Under the pieces are notes generated by a model, which saw only the letters and a list, made by a program, of their open reading frames with translations, was not told where the DNA came from and did not search any database. Made by a program: the position numbers and the translations under genes. DNA of 64,000 nucleotides from positions 1,300,001 through 1,364,000 of the forward strand of contig JBBBDQ010000352.1 of NCBI GenBank assembly GCA_037127315.1, given 5' to 3'. Within the stretch, counting starts at the first letter, position 1; the number at the start of each line of letters is the position of its first letter. The DNA is from Ascarosepion bandense (lineage: Eukaryota > Mollusca > Cephalopoda > Sepiida > Sepiidae). Positions 32,708-44,029 of this stretch are shown here, piece after piece.

Positions 32708-33255
32708 TTTGTAATTCGCTTGAAGCATTGTGTATACTAAAAATATAGTTAGGTTTTGAAGGCTGTCACAATGTGTTTAGTAAAATAATGGAAGGTAACT
32801 TTACTTTCAGTAAGTTTGTAGCCTTCTTCATTACACCATGAAGTTTGTTAGAAAAGATTATAAAAAAAAATTTTTAAATAATTACAAAAATACTCTGAAG
32901 ATCACAAACACAAAATGAAGTAAAATGAAATACATACACACACACACACACACACAATAGTCACAAAATGCCTTCTTCCACTAATGGTCAGATCAACACA
33001 TACTTAGATAAACCACATATCAAAGCAGATTGATACCATCAGACCATAAAAATCACAACTATCAATCAAACATATACACACACTACAATTAATGAGAGCA
33101 GCAGCAGCCAGGAAGGACCATTTGTTGAAAGGCACTGACTCAAACACAAGCCCTTTAACATTCTGAAGATGATATTTTAATCTCAAAATATTAATGTAAA
33201 ATAACCTTCCTTTATTTTACTAAACACATTGTGACAGCCTTCAAAACCTAACCAT

Positions 33256-33292
<37 letters not shown>
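32672..33292. mobile_element. TA-flanked inverted-repeat element, nonautonomous
   Basis: Arms of about 65 bp, 'ttaggttttgaaggctgtca' plus 'caatgtgtttagtaaaataa' near 32750 and their reverse complement at 33195-33255, enclose about 400 bp with a (CA)n tract. (TA)n runs sit directly outside each arm (32672-32702 and 33262-33292). This fits a MITE or foldback element inserting at TA. Confidence 0.6.
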
Positions 33293-33304
<12 letters not shown>

Positions 33305-33583
33305 TAGAGAATAAGTCCCACTTTTTTGTTTATTCCTTGTTTCATTGAAAAAGAACACAAGCATGTCATAAAATTCTAACTTCAAAATCTTTCTCTTTGT
33401 ACTGAAATTTAGTCAAAAAGGTAATAAATATATAATAACAATGTTGGCAATAAGGTTGTTGGTATTTACCATTTTGTTGACTTTATCTACATATTATAAG
33501 CAGCACATGTGGACCAGCTTTTGTTTTAATACATAAATTATATATATTTATTGGACTTTTATGATACATATTTATAATTGTGA

Positions 33584-33589
<6 letters not shown>

Positions 33590-33627
<38 letters not shown>

Positions 33628-33785
33628 AGAGAGAGGTGGGTATGGTGGAGTAATGGATAGAGGCTTAAATTGAAGAGCTGAGCTCATTAGATTTATACAT
33701 CTCTTCTCACCCTCACCCATGAGTAAGTAACAGACTGGGTTCTATAGCCTTGGGTGGCAGAGGGTCGTTTGGAGACCTTGTGGCA
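33590..33785 (+). mobile_element. (TA)n followed by a variant tRNA SINE fragment
   Basis: After the TA run (33590-33623), 'ggtggagtaatggatagagg' (A-box like), 'gctgagctcatt' and 'actgggttctatagccttg' show a deleted and diverged main-family SINE. Confidence 0.45.
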
Positions 33786-34054
33786 TACTGTGCCCTCGTT
33801 CTCTCTATACAGCTCTTCCAAAAAAGTGTGGTTGCTTCTGTTCAAGTCTTCACCACTATAATCAAAAGATATGTGCAGATTGTCTGGCTGTTAGACCCTT
33901 TTATGTCAAAATTCAAGAGGGAATCTCAAACATTTTATGTTTTTGATGATCTTTTCTAGGTTATACATACAACTATAACTTAGTTCTGTTAAACATGTAC
34001 ATTTCTTTTAGATTTTTGACAGAAATACTCTTAAATGAAGTTATAGCTGTATGG

Positions 34055-34390
34055 ATAACCTTGAAACACTAATCAAAAAACATAAAACCAATGTAGCAAC
34101 CTAAGAAATCAACACTATGCTAAAAACATTAAAGATAATGATAATAATACCTATACATGCAATTGTCAAAAATTGAGAGTCCTTTACAAAAGAGATGTCT
34201 AACTGATTCAATAGTCTACCAATGCACTATTTCTACCATAGAAAAGTCAATAGTTAATAAATTTTACATTGGAAGCACCAAGAATCCATTTTAAACTCAT
34301 TGGCATCAGCACATTTTTAATAATAAAGCTTACTGTAATAGCAATCACTTTCCGCATACTATTGGCAATTAATAGAAGTCAATAAAACCT
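34055..34390 (+). pseudogene. Penelope-like element, GIY-YIG endonuclease remnant
   Basis: One frame reads SPLQKRCLTDSIVYQCTIST then KFYIGSTKNPF, followed after a stop by THWHQH. This matches the VYxC...YIGxT..F..R..H layout of the GIY-YIG domain that follows reverse transcriptase in Penelope-like elements. A 'TCNCQK' piece precedes it in a neighbouring frame. Stops show decay. Confidence 0.65.
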
Positions 34391-34694
34391 CGACTGTAAA
34401 ATGAAAAATATTAAAAAAAAAAACAAAATCTAGAACTTCTAAATCCTTACATTTTCCATGTTACATGTTTTGAGGAAAAATTTCAAATTATTAAATTCCC
34501 TAAATTAAATCTGTTAAACAAATGCAACAAAGCAACTTCCATCTGCCATTATCATACACAACAAAAAAACATGTCATAATCTAATTGTATACACTTGAAT
34601 ATTTCATAAATTGACACACAAAAAAATGTCAAATAGAGATTTTCACAATATCTTGGTTAATTTAGTCTAACTCTTTGAAATTGACTGGATATGG

Positions 34695-34742
34695 TAACAC
34701 AGACAGGAACCAGTGTATTCAACACTATATAGCCGTAGACAC
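34695..34742 (-). mobile_element. 5S-SINE head fragment
   Basis: 'caggaaccagtgtattcaac' and 'actatatagccgtaga' are the reversed first 40 nt of the 5S-like head seen at 27030-27070. Confidence 0.5.
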
Positions 34743-35052
34743 ATTTCATCATACACCCCAAAAATAGATTCATACACAACTGCAAATGAACTCATCTGAG
34801 GAAAAAATATGAATCAGTTACACTGTCACTCCAGTGTGTCTAAAACTGACCATATGGTGAAAAAAAAAATACGGAAACTAAAGCAGTTTTTCAATTAATT
34901 TGCTCAAGGGTGTACCATGTTAGCTCAGAACAAGTGTGGCTGATTATTATTTTTCTTCATCCTTAACCATATGCTTCTTTGTTTTACACACAATAATTTC
35001 ATTATTTTCTGCAAGATGGAGATGGTTTTTAATATGATATAGATAATCTAAA

Positions 35053-35746
35053 TCTAAACATATTTATAAATGAAAGTTTGTGTGTGTCCGTTACCTATAG
35101 ACTCCAAAATGGCTGAACTGATTATCTTGAAAATTTACGCAGTTGTACTATAAGCATCTGCAAGTGTTCTTAGTTAGGTTTTGTGTCAAGGTACCCCCGA
35201 TAAATATCGAAAATAGAAAAAATTGGATTATAGGAGTGGTCCGATTTTAATCAAATTTGATGCACTCATAGACAAAGACATAAGAAACAATATTCAGAAG
35301 TTTCAAGGTTGCTGTTCTTACAATAGTGCAGAAAATCGATAATATATATATATATATATATTATCGATTTTTGTGTGTGTCTGTTTATCTGCCTGTATGT
35401 CTGTATTTTTCTCAGCCCTTTTATTTTAGTTTTTGCTTCGAGTTTGGCTCTAAGTAGGTATAATTGTAGTTCTTAGTCTCAGCCATGATACCATTTACTC
35501 AGCGGACTCATTTAGCCTTCAAAATTCAGTTTACGATGAAAAAAACTAATTTGATATCGATACCAGGAAGTCAAAATTTGACTTACATCCATTCATTTTT
35601 CTTTCAGTTTACAGTTTTGCTTTAACTGTAAACAACTATTGCTTTTTTAGTCTTTTGTGCCAACGTCCAAAGAGTCTGAGCTCCAGGACCATTGATTAGT
35701 TTTAAAGCTTTCATTACACCTGAGCAACGCCGGGCTATACTGCTAG
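35053..35746 (+). mobile_element. Helitron-like nonautonomous element
   Basis: The 5' end is TCTAAAC..., the 3' end is 'caacgccgggctatactgct' followed by AG, that is, a CTAG terminus a few bases after a GC-rich palindromic stretch, and the copy sits between A and T. The same ends bound the copies at 36018 and 50112. It contains an internal (TA)n hairpin 'atcgata...tatcgat'. No Rep/helicase coding was seen. Confidence 0.6.
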
Positions 35747-35754
35747 TTAGAAAT

Positions 35755-35995
35755 ATATGGATATGTGTGTGTATAATAAATATTGTTATGTGCACTTAAA
35801 AATATCTTGAAAAAATAAATTTTGTTTTTGAAACATTTAAATGCAGTTATTTGAATAATATTTAAATTAATTTTTGATACAATATATTTATGTTCAAAAA
35901 ACACAATATGAAAGGGGTGTTGATAAGTTTTCAACCTGGCCAAGTGTGGTATATCACGTTGGATCTTCACAGACAACGATGAACATGTATATATA
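35755..35995. repeat. 240-bp segment, duplicated at 36530
   Basis: 'tgtgtgtataataaatattg', 'aaatatcttgaaaaaataaa' and 'gaaaggggtgttgataagtt' recur in the same order at 36535-36775 with few differences. The two copies each follow a Helitron-like copy. Confidence 0.75.
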
Positions 35996-36017
35996 AAAAT
36001 AAAATCTTATATTTTTA

Positions 36018-36185
36018 CTAGCAGTATAGCCCGGCGTTGCTTGGGAGTAATAAAAGCTTTAAAACTAATCCATGGTCCTGGAGCTCAGACTCAACCTAAA
36101 GAATATTTGTGTGAAGTTTGGTGAGAATCGGATAAAAATTGTGGATTTGTATAACGGACATACAGACACACACACAAACATCTTG

Positions 36186-36231
<46 letters not shown>

Positions 36232-36525
36232 TTTCTGCACTATTGTAAGAACTGCAACCTTGAAACTTCTGAATATCATTTCTTATGTCTTTGTCTATGA
36301 GTGTATAAAATTTGATTAAAATCGGACCACTCCTTCTATAACCCAATTTTTTCGATTATCAATTTTTGATATTTATCTGGGGTACCTCGACACAAAACCT
36401 AGCTAAGAACACTCGCAGACGCTTATAGTACAACTGTGTAAATTTTTAAGAAAATCAGTTCAGCTGTTTCAGAGTCTATAGGTATTGGACACACACACAC
36501 AGTTCCATTTATAAATAAGTTTAGA
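36018..36525 (-). mobile_element. Helitron-like nonautonomous element
   Basis: CTAG start (reverse 3' end) with 'gtatagcccggcgttgcttg', internal (TA)n at 36190-36227, and the end 'taaataagtttaga'. Relative to the copy at 50112 it lacks about 100 bp near the start. Confidence 0.6.
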
Positions 36526-36529
36526 TAGA

Positions 36530-36775
36530 TGTGTGTGTGTATAATAAATATTGTTATATGCACTTAAAAATATCTTGAAAAAATAAATTTTGTTTATGAA
36601 ATATTTAAATGCACTTATTTGAACAATATTCAAATTAATTTCTGATACAATATATTTATGTTCAAAAAACAATATGAAAGGGGTGTTGATAAGTTTTCAA
36701 CCTGGCCAAGTGTAGTATATTACACTGGATCTTGACAGACAACGAGGAGCATGTATATATAAAAATGTAATTTTA
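36530..36775. repeat. Second copy of the 240-bp segment
   Basis: See 35755. The last part, 'cctggccaagtgtagtatat', resembles a transposon end, but no partner was found. Confidence 0.7.
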
Positions 36776-37184
36776 TATTTCTATTCTTCATTAGTGATGC
36801 TTGAGTAGATCCGTCGAAGAGAGTTCAAGCACATGAAAAGGCTGTTGGGTAGTCGAAAGCCAGCGGGAATCTGTACTTATCTAATCAAAATTCTAGACTT
36901 TAGTTTTAAAACTCCCATGTGACACAAATGGCCACGTCTCTTCACCCAGGCATTTTTGTTTTAGGCTGTCACTTTGACGATATTATCTACGGCAGGATGT
37001 ATCTGTCAGTTACATTCATTTTTCATGGTCATATTACACACAAAAAAAAGAACTCATCTTGTTCAGTCAGATTTTTTTAAGAAGTGGGTCAGACTGATAA
37101 CTTTTCAGCACCTTTTTGTACAATACAGTTAATTGCAGATAACTATCAAAATTAATAAGAATTTCCACATGTCCTTTTATTTCA

Positions 37185-37500
37185 TAATCCTTTCACCACA
37201 TGAAAGGCAATAAAATCACTAAGATGCAAGGGGTTACTTAATGAAGCGGAAAAAAAGAAAAGCATACTAAAGGAAAGAGAGAACAATAAAAGAACAGGTA
37301 TTAAGAAGACAGAAGATGACAACAGATTTTTATTTTTTTTTAAACATATCACTCCAAGCAAGGCGGTAACATAAGAGTCAGAAGATTAGAAAAGAGAAAA
37401 CCGGAAACCGCATCCTAAACAGGAAACAAGGGATGAGCCTCTTCACCTGTTCAATAGATGAGGGTGGAGTGTGAACTGAACGATAGTTTAGTCTAATGCA
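37185..37500 (-). mobile_element. CR1-like LINE 3' end followed by LINE-tailed SINE
   Basis: 37190-37330 reverses the tail and 3' region ('gaaaggcaataaaatcacta', 'gaacaataaaagaacagg'). 37335-37500 is a SINE copy ('catatcactccaagcaaggc', 'gatgagcctcttcacctgtt') with a short deletion. Confidence 0.6.
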
Positions 37501-38038
37501 TTTAACTTTTTGAAAATAAAAGTTGACTGTGAAAGTTAAATTATTTATATCTATATCTCTAGAAATAAAAAAAACAAATTTACTGCTTGTCATTTTGAAA
37601 AAAAAATTATGGTAGGCAATTATAGTTTTAATTGCTGCATTAATAATCAAAAGAGAAAAAATAAAAGGGAGAAAAATCCTTTTCGCAACTTTGCACGAAA
37701 TTCATTTCGTTATAATTCTTCAAGGAAAGTAACTCTTAATATGTAACCTAGAGTTATCTTTCTTGAAGGCGTTTATCTTTAGAGAAGAAACCAATGATGA
37801 ATTAATTTTTTTATTTTAGGTAATTTGGTATTTCAACTCGGGTCGAAAATGTGACATACATATTAAAAGAAACAAATGTTTGTTACCCTGTCTATAATGT
37901 TGATCTGATACTCAATTTAGAGGCTTGAAAATAAAGTGGCAATTGTTTTTAATTATTTATTGTATTGTTGAATATATAATACTAAAAAAGATTTGGCTAT
38001 TTTCACATGACTTATTTTGTTTTTTTTTTAATTTCTAG

Positions 38039-38074
38039 GAAAATCATATCAAAATAAAGACCCAAGAAGAAGAG
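38039..38074 (+). CDS. Coding micro-exon 4 of the unidentified gene
   Basis: A 36-nt exon (12 codons, ENHIKIKTQEEE) lies between a long T-tract ending TTTCTAG and the donor GTAATG. Phase is 0 to 0. It is short enough for gene finders to miss. Its support is the strong acceptor tract, the open frame, and a highly charged peptide that continues the coiled-coil character of exons 3 and 5. Confidence 0.65.
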
Positions 38075-38159
38075 GTAATGTATAGATTTAAGATGTATTT
38101 TGTTACGAATCAAAACTTGGGTATTTCATGACAGCAGAGATCTGCAGTATAGCTGTACG

Positions 38160-38785
38160 GTTTTGGTGTGTGTTGTGGTGCAGTGGATATCAGCTCAGAA
38201 CAAGAAATCTGGGAACCGAGTTCAAATTCCAGTTAAATCCATTGTATTCACTTACACACAAATACCCTTGAGAAAGGTATTAATCTGTCTCTTCCCTCCA
38301 GTTATGGGTTAAATAGCAGGACAGATTGGGTTCTATAGCCTTGTCTGGCAACTAATCTACCACAGAAAGCAATGGCAATCTACTGCGGGATAATCTTCTG
38401 CTCAGTCAGTCATGTCTCGAAAGAGACATGATCACCCAAGTGTGTTTCATGTATGGCACTTAACTGACTGACTGAATATAATAGTTGGAAACATAATTAA
38501 AACTTTTACTGGCATAAAGTGGGGGATCGGTTTTCTATTGTCATGAAGTAATAAACTGATCCCCCTGTAATAACTGCTTAATAATATCATACATATCATC
38601 TCCCTCTAGCTATGAGTCAAATAATAGGAGAGATTGGGTTCTATAGCCTTGACTTGCAACCAGTCTACTGCAGAAAGCAATGGCAATCTACTGCAGGATA
38701 ATCTTCTGCTCAGTCAGTCATGTCTCTTTCAAGACATGATCACCCAAGCGTGTTTCACATATGGCACTTAACTAACTGGGGTAAT
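38160..38785 (+). mobile_element. Composite repeat SINE-foldback-SINE, sense copy
   Basis: A full main-family SINE (38164-38476) is followed by a spacer with arms 'aaagtgggggatcggttt' and 'aaactgatccccct', then a headless SINE from 'ctatgagtcaaataatagg' to 'ggcacttaactaactg'. It begins 86 nt after exon 4's donor. Confidence 0.8.
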
Positions 38786-39349
38786 AAACAAACAAAGGCC
38801 AGGTTTGTATGAACTATACCATCATTTTTTATTTTTATTTTCGTGCTTTACTCCATTAGTTAAAGATTTTTGTTTGTTTAGGTGAAGATACATCACTTTA
38901 TGCATTATGTTGGTGAGGAGATTACAAAAGTTTCATATAAATTATTCCGGTATTTGTCATTGAATTAGTTCTCGATTTTTCTCTTTCCCTTTTCTTGTGT
39001 GTATATTATTTTTTAACCATCAACCTTTTCATTTATTAAATTTCCAATGACTTGAAGGATAGTTCTCAGACATGCACATGTGTGTGGCTGGGAGCGAGGC
39101 AAAAGGCCAAGAGAAGAGAATTATACACATGATTTGCTGTTGTTTTGTATAGTGGTAATGCCTACGAGCTTCTGCTTTGAATTTGGTGGGAGTATTAGTG
39201 ATTGGTTTACGTCAGCTAACCAAGTACACCATATCTGGGTTATAGAAAAAGAAAGAGCTAGTTTCTCTGTCATTCTATTAGTAAAGAGTATATTTCAATA
39301 TGTTTTTACTACAATTGACATTGATCCAATGTATTTTTTGGGTCACTAT

Positions 39350-40325
39350 GTCAGGATGTTTTTTCCGCCTGAATCCATCCTGCATATATACAAGTCAACC
39401 ATCCGTCCGTGCATGGAGTACTGCTGCCATTTATGGTCAGGCACTCCTGCCATTGTCATTGCATCCTTGTACCAAATCTAGTAAGTAGTCAACCCAGGCT
39501 TTTCTTTACCTTAATCGCTCCCTCGTATTAATCTAGGAGGTAGCCAACTCCTTGGCCTTACCCTCTCCTCAGACCTCAAATGGAACCACTATAGCTAAAT
39601 CTACTGCTAAGAAGGTTGGGTCACTTTGCCGATCCAGGATGTTTTTTCTGCCTGAATCCATCCTGCATATATACAAGTCAACCATCTGTCCGTGCATGGA
39701 GTACTGCTGCCATTTATGGTCAGGCACCCCTACCGTTCTCCTCAGTGTTCTTGACAGGCTCCAAAGGAGAGTCTGTAATGTGATAGGTACTGATCTGGCG
39801 GCTTGACTGCAGCACTTCCCCACCGTCAAAATGTGGCCTCCCTTTGTCTGTTCTATAAATACTTTCATGGCTTCTGCTCCAACGAACTTAAGTCACTGGT
39901 GCCTCCTCAACAGGTGTTTACTCGTGCAACCAGACTGGCAACTGGGTCCCACCCATTCACAGTCAGGTTAGCCAAATGCAGACGACAATTCTACTCCTGC
40001 AGCTTCTTCTCTCGCGCTTCCCGCCTGTGGAACTCGCTCCCGTATTCTTGCTTTCCTGATGGCTACAACCTCCAGAAATTTAAATGCAAAGTCAATACTC
40101 ATCTACTAACCACTGGACTCTCGCTCTCTCCCCACCCCCGTATATCCTTCCCTTTCTCTCCACCTATATATCTGTCATCGCACCTGCATTCTCAGCTTTC
40201 TATTGCTCCTTTCTAACTAGTTTGTACTCTTCACTCTTTTCTAATTAATCTTTTTACAGTTATGTAGCCCCCTGCACATCAGTGGCATTTCCGCCTTGCT
40301 CGGGGTGAAATGATTAAAAAAAAAT
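39350..40325 (+). pseudogene. CR1/Jockey-like LINE with internal duplication
   Basis: A first piece (39355-39465) encodes 'PPESILHIYKSTIRPCMEYC'. After about 70 bp the LINE restarts with 'LTLSSDLKWNHY'-type codons (39555) and repeats the same segment at 39640, continuing to 'NVASLCLFYKYFHGFCSNEL', 'SRASRLWNSLPYSCFPDGYN' and 'LQKFKCKVNTHLLTTGLSLS', the 3' region and the tail with A run at 40315. A +1 shift lies near 39805. It is very close to the minus-strand copy at 13175. Confidence 0.85.
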
Positions 40326-40329
40326 AAAA

Positions 40330-41143
40330 TCTGACGGACATGAAGGAGACTACCACCACATTTAAATTTGTTGTTTTTCAGTTGTTTTTTTTTACTTTTT
40401 TCAGCGCAGTCTTATCGATTATTACATAAAGTTTCCGATTATCAAAAAAAAATTTGAAAAACTTTCAATATTTAAACAATTTGTTGGGTGGGGGGGGGGT
40501 CTCACTTTCTCATATAACATTATAGTAAATCGATCCTCCATTTTGGAATCACTTGCATTGGTGTCACTTTGTTTTGGTTATTTTTGGGACAACTTGTTGC
40601 TCTTGTTTTTGTCAAGTTTTCTTTAGTTCTTATGATGAAATCTTCCTTGGAAACTCCAAGAATGGCTTTATTCAAAAATTTTGCAAAGGATTCACTAATT
40701 GAATATGCGCAAGCAAAAAAGTTAACTGCACAGGACCGATTTACTATAAGGTTGTATGAAAAACTGAGCCCAACTGAGCCCATCCCCCAAAAGAATTTGA
40801 TTAAATGTTGAAATTTTTACATATTTTTTGTCAATCAGAAAGTTTACGGTTTAATTAATAAAATTGCACTGAAAAAAGTGCAAAAAAAAAAATTGATAAC
40901 CAACCAGTTTACAGGTGGTGGTAATGTCGTACTGGCGAGTGGTTCCGAAATAGAGGTTCGATTTACTATAACGTTGTATGAAAAACTGAGCCCCCCCCCC
41001 TCCTAAAATTGTTGAAATATTGAATTTTTTCAAATTTTTTTTTCAGTCGAAAAGTTTAGGATGTAATTGATAAGATTGCACTGAAAAAAAGTAAACAAAC
41101 AACAAATTTAAAGGTGGTGGTCGTCTCCTTCAGGTCCGCCATA
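40330..41143. mobile_element. Element with inverted arms of about 200 bp
   Basis: The left arm starts 'ctgacggacatgaaggagac' and the right arm ends 'gtctccttcaggtccgcc', the reverse complement with few changes. The right arm is itself preceded by a partial direct copy (40738-40925). A C8-10 or G9 run sits at the inner edge of each arm. The middle is open for 80 codons (40569-40811) but resembles no known transposase to me. A lone arm lies at 47800. Confidence 0.55.
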
Positions 41144-41554
41144 AATCCACATTGTACAGGCATCAGTTTAAAATGACACCTATTTTAAACCGTTATTTTG
41201 AAAAGTTAAAATTTCATTGAAATATTTGAAAAATGTCCAAATTTTTATCTGAAATCAAGAAAATGTCATACTACATGACATATACATATATATTATGTAG
41301 TTTTAGTGCAAAGAATTTGTCAGTTTAACTAAGCAGGTTAAAAAAAAAAAGTCCCAATGAGTGAAGACATAACGGTGTTCTCACAAAACTTCAAAGTTGG
41401 TAGGAACCTGCTCAGTTGAAGTAACAAATTCTTTTCACTAAAACTCAGCACTATCTCCATCCTGATATCAGACACTTTTATGATAAAAAAACAAAACAAA
41501 AAAAAACTACCCTGCTTGCCAAAATATTTAGCAGTAGAACAACCACAACTCAAC

Positions 41555-41590
41555 ACTATATATATATATATGTGTGTGTGTGTATGTATA
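41555..41590. repeat. (TA)n(TG)n microsatellite
   Basis: This simple repeat abuts the hammerhead motif that follows. Confidence 0.8.
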
Positions 41591-41665
41591 AGCAATCGGA
41601 GTCTAACTGTACTGATGAGTTGTGATACAGCGAAACAGTATGGTTAGACTCCGATTGCTTATACA
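41590..41665 (+). ncRNA. Hammerhead-like motif with extended stem I
   Basis: 'aactgtactgatgagttgtg' then 'atacagcgaaacagta' supplies CUGAUGA, stem II (GTTG/CAGC with TGATA loop) and GAAA. 'caatcggagtctaac' upstream pairs perfectly with 'gttagactccgattg' downstream, giving a long closed stem I. This looks like an inverted joining of two halves of the hammerhead SINE rather than the usual layout. Confidence 0.6.
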
Positions 41666-41689
41666 TATATACACACACACACATATATA

Positions 41690-41800
41690 TATATAGTCAT
41701 CCTCAGACAGATCTGTTTCGCTGTATCACAGCTCATCAGTACAGTTAGATTCCGATTACTTATACATACACACACACATTATATATATATATATATTTTT
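41690..41800 (-). mobile_element. Hammerhead SINE, 3' half
   Basis: On the minus strand 'taactgtactgatgagctgt' leads into 'gatacagcgaaacagatctg' and 'tctgaggatgac'. CUGAUGA, stem II GCTG/CAGC, GAAA, the palindromic ACAGATCTGT and a GTC site are all intact. TA-rich tracts lie on both sides. The tRNA-like part is missing. Confidence 0.65.
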
Positions 41801-42159
41801 TTACGGGGTTGGGATTGTTAACAAAAAATTTGGAAGTTAGTAATTTGTGTGGAGGATATAAATCATTGTGTTTTTTTTTTCTTGTTCCCCCCCCCCCTCA
41901 CATATTTATGTTTATTTCCAGTACAAAATTCGAAAGAAAAATTTTTAACAATCTCTGCATAAAATATGAATTTCCTCATTAATCACCTGATATATTTAGC
42001 AAAATTAAAAATGATATATCAGCCAGTCTCAACTCTGCAACTAAGGATTTCATTATGCATGAAACTTCAAGTTCTGCTACTGGTGAGGAAAAAAAAAATA
42101 CATAATTCGTAACACTGGTATATGACATCAAGCACTATTTTATCAACAACAACACTCAA

Positions 42160-42199
<40 letters not shown>

Positions 42200-42475
42200 G
42201 CATGTTTTATTAAATAATATAGACAAGTGTTGTCTATTTTATGCAAATTTTTTCATATTTGCTGATAAGCTTAATCGCATTATCATTAAATGAAGAAAGT
42301 AAATTACAATATTGATACATAATTTTTTTAATAATCCAATTTAAATTAGGTATTAATATTGTAATTTTCTTTCTTTATTTAATGATAATGCTATTTAGCT
42401 TATCAGATAATATGAAAAAAATTTCATTAAATAAATAGACAACACATGTCTATATTATTTAATGAAACATGCTGC
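42160..42475. repeat. (TA)n and inverted-repeat block of a Penelope-like element
   Basis: Arms at about 42205-42300 and 42355-42475 are near reverse complements ('agacaagtgttgtctatttt', 'cattatcattaaatgaagaa'). The right-hand arm recurs at 42720-42835 and 43440-43560. Confidence 0.6.
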
Positions 42476-43580
42476 CCACCAAACTGTCAACACTTGGAAT
42501 TATAAATGTAGCCTTGTGAAAAAGCAAACTGAAATAGCCAAAGAAAAACTTAACACCCTTAACAGCAAAAAACAAGACATCTATAATAAACTGAAATTAA
42601 CAGCAGAAGCCATTGATTTATTCCAATGACTTTGCATATTTCTTGTTTTCACTCTTGCTCGGTCATGAGCTGTGATGCAACATTTGCTTCCAGTGTCTTA
42701 TTATTAAAAAATTATCTATCAGTATTGTAATTTTCTTTCTTCATTTAATGATAATGCTATTAAGCTTAGAGAATATGAAAAAAAAATTTACATAAAATAA
42801 ATAGACAACACTTGTCTATATTATTTAGTGAAACATGCATTAATGAAAAAATGCTGCCTAAATACACACACACACACACGTTTTTTTGTACAATAAAAAG
42901 CCAATACATATTTAAGAAGAAGGAACATAGTGAGAAATGATAAACTATAAAAAATAGTTTAATGATATCGCTTAATAAAACAATTGAAACAGAAAAAATT
43001 TCAAAAAAGATCAAAAGATTCGCTTAAAAAGGGGAAACCTGAGGCAAGCCTTAAATTACATGATCCAGCAGCTCACCAAACTATCAACACTTGAAATTAT
43101 AAATATAACCTTTGAAAAAGCAAATTGAAATAGCCAAAGAGAAACTGAACACTCTTAATAGCAAAAAAAAAAACAAGACATCTATAATAAAATGAAATTA
43201 ATAGCAGAAGCCATTGATTTATTCCAAATGACTTCCCATACTTAATATTGTTCATGAACTGTGATGGTACATTTGCTTCCAGCATCTTATATGCACAAGT
43301 TTGTTGTTGCTTGGAACTCTTCCATGTAAACAAAAACAGTTTGTCATTATCGTTTATCCATGGTTATAATATATGTCTTTGAAAATGGCTTATGTAAGTG
43401 GAAAGCTTAGATTGGATTATTAAAAAATTATCTATCAGTATTGTAATTTTCTTTCTTCATTTAATGATAATGCTATTAAGCTTAGAGAATATGAAAAAAA
43501 AAATTACATAAAATAAATAGACAACACTTGTCTATATTATTTAATGAAACATGCATTAATGAAAAAAATGCTGCCCAAAT

Positions 43581-43627
<47 letters not shown>

Positions 43628-43735
43628 TTTTCATACAACAAAATGCCAAACTATAAAAAACATATAGTTTAATGATATTGCTTAAAAAAAAAATTTCAAA
43701 AAAAAAGATTCACTTAAAAAGAGAAAACCTGAGGC
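42470..43735 (+). pseudogene. Tandemly duplicated Penelope-like 5' segments
   Basis: A piece encoding 'EIAKEKLNTLNSKKQDIYNK' then 'LKLTAEAIDLFQ' (42535-42635) recurs at 43120-43225. Between and after them the block 'tattgtaattttctttcttc' recurs. 'gaaacctgaggcaagcctta' occurs at 43033 and 43725. The charged helical peptide and the context suggest the N-terminal part of a PLE ORF, but that assignment is inference. Confidence 0.5.
43586..43624. repeat. (TA)n microsatellite
   Basis: A long perfect TA run within the Penelope-like nest. Others nearby are at 43797-43822 and 43957-43991. Confidence 0.9.
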
Positions 43736-43794
43736 AAGTCTTAAATTAAAATCCAGGTTTGAATCTTGGTTGATAACTCTCTAAGAGAGCTCTA

Positions 43795-43830
<36 letters not shown>

Positions 43831-43867
43831 CATATAGAGCTAAATTCGTGTAAAATCCTTTGTAAAA

Positions 43868-43905
43868 TAAAGATGGAAGCTGATGATGGTTTGCCTGAAA
43901 TAGGC
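43868..43905 (+). ncRNA. Hammerhead-like motif next to a PLE remnant
   Basis: 'gctgatgatggtttgcctga' followed by 'aataggcc' gives CUGAUGA, a short GG/CC or GGT/GCC stem and (T)GAAA. It lies 160 bp upstream of a GIY-YIG remnant, as expected for Penelope pseudo-LTR hammerheads. Confidence 0.4.
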
Positions 43906-43951
43906 CTATACTTCTAATTTACCATGAAATAACATGCCTGCCTTAATTTTT

Positions 43952-43992
<41 letters not shown>

Positions 43993-44029
43993 CACACACA
44001 CACAACATAATGAAAAAAGTTTATTTGTG

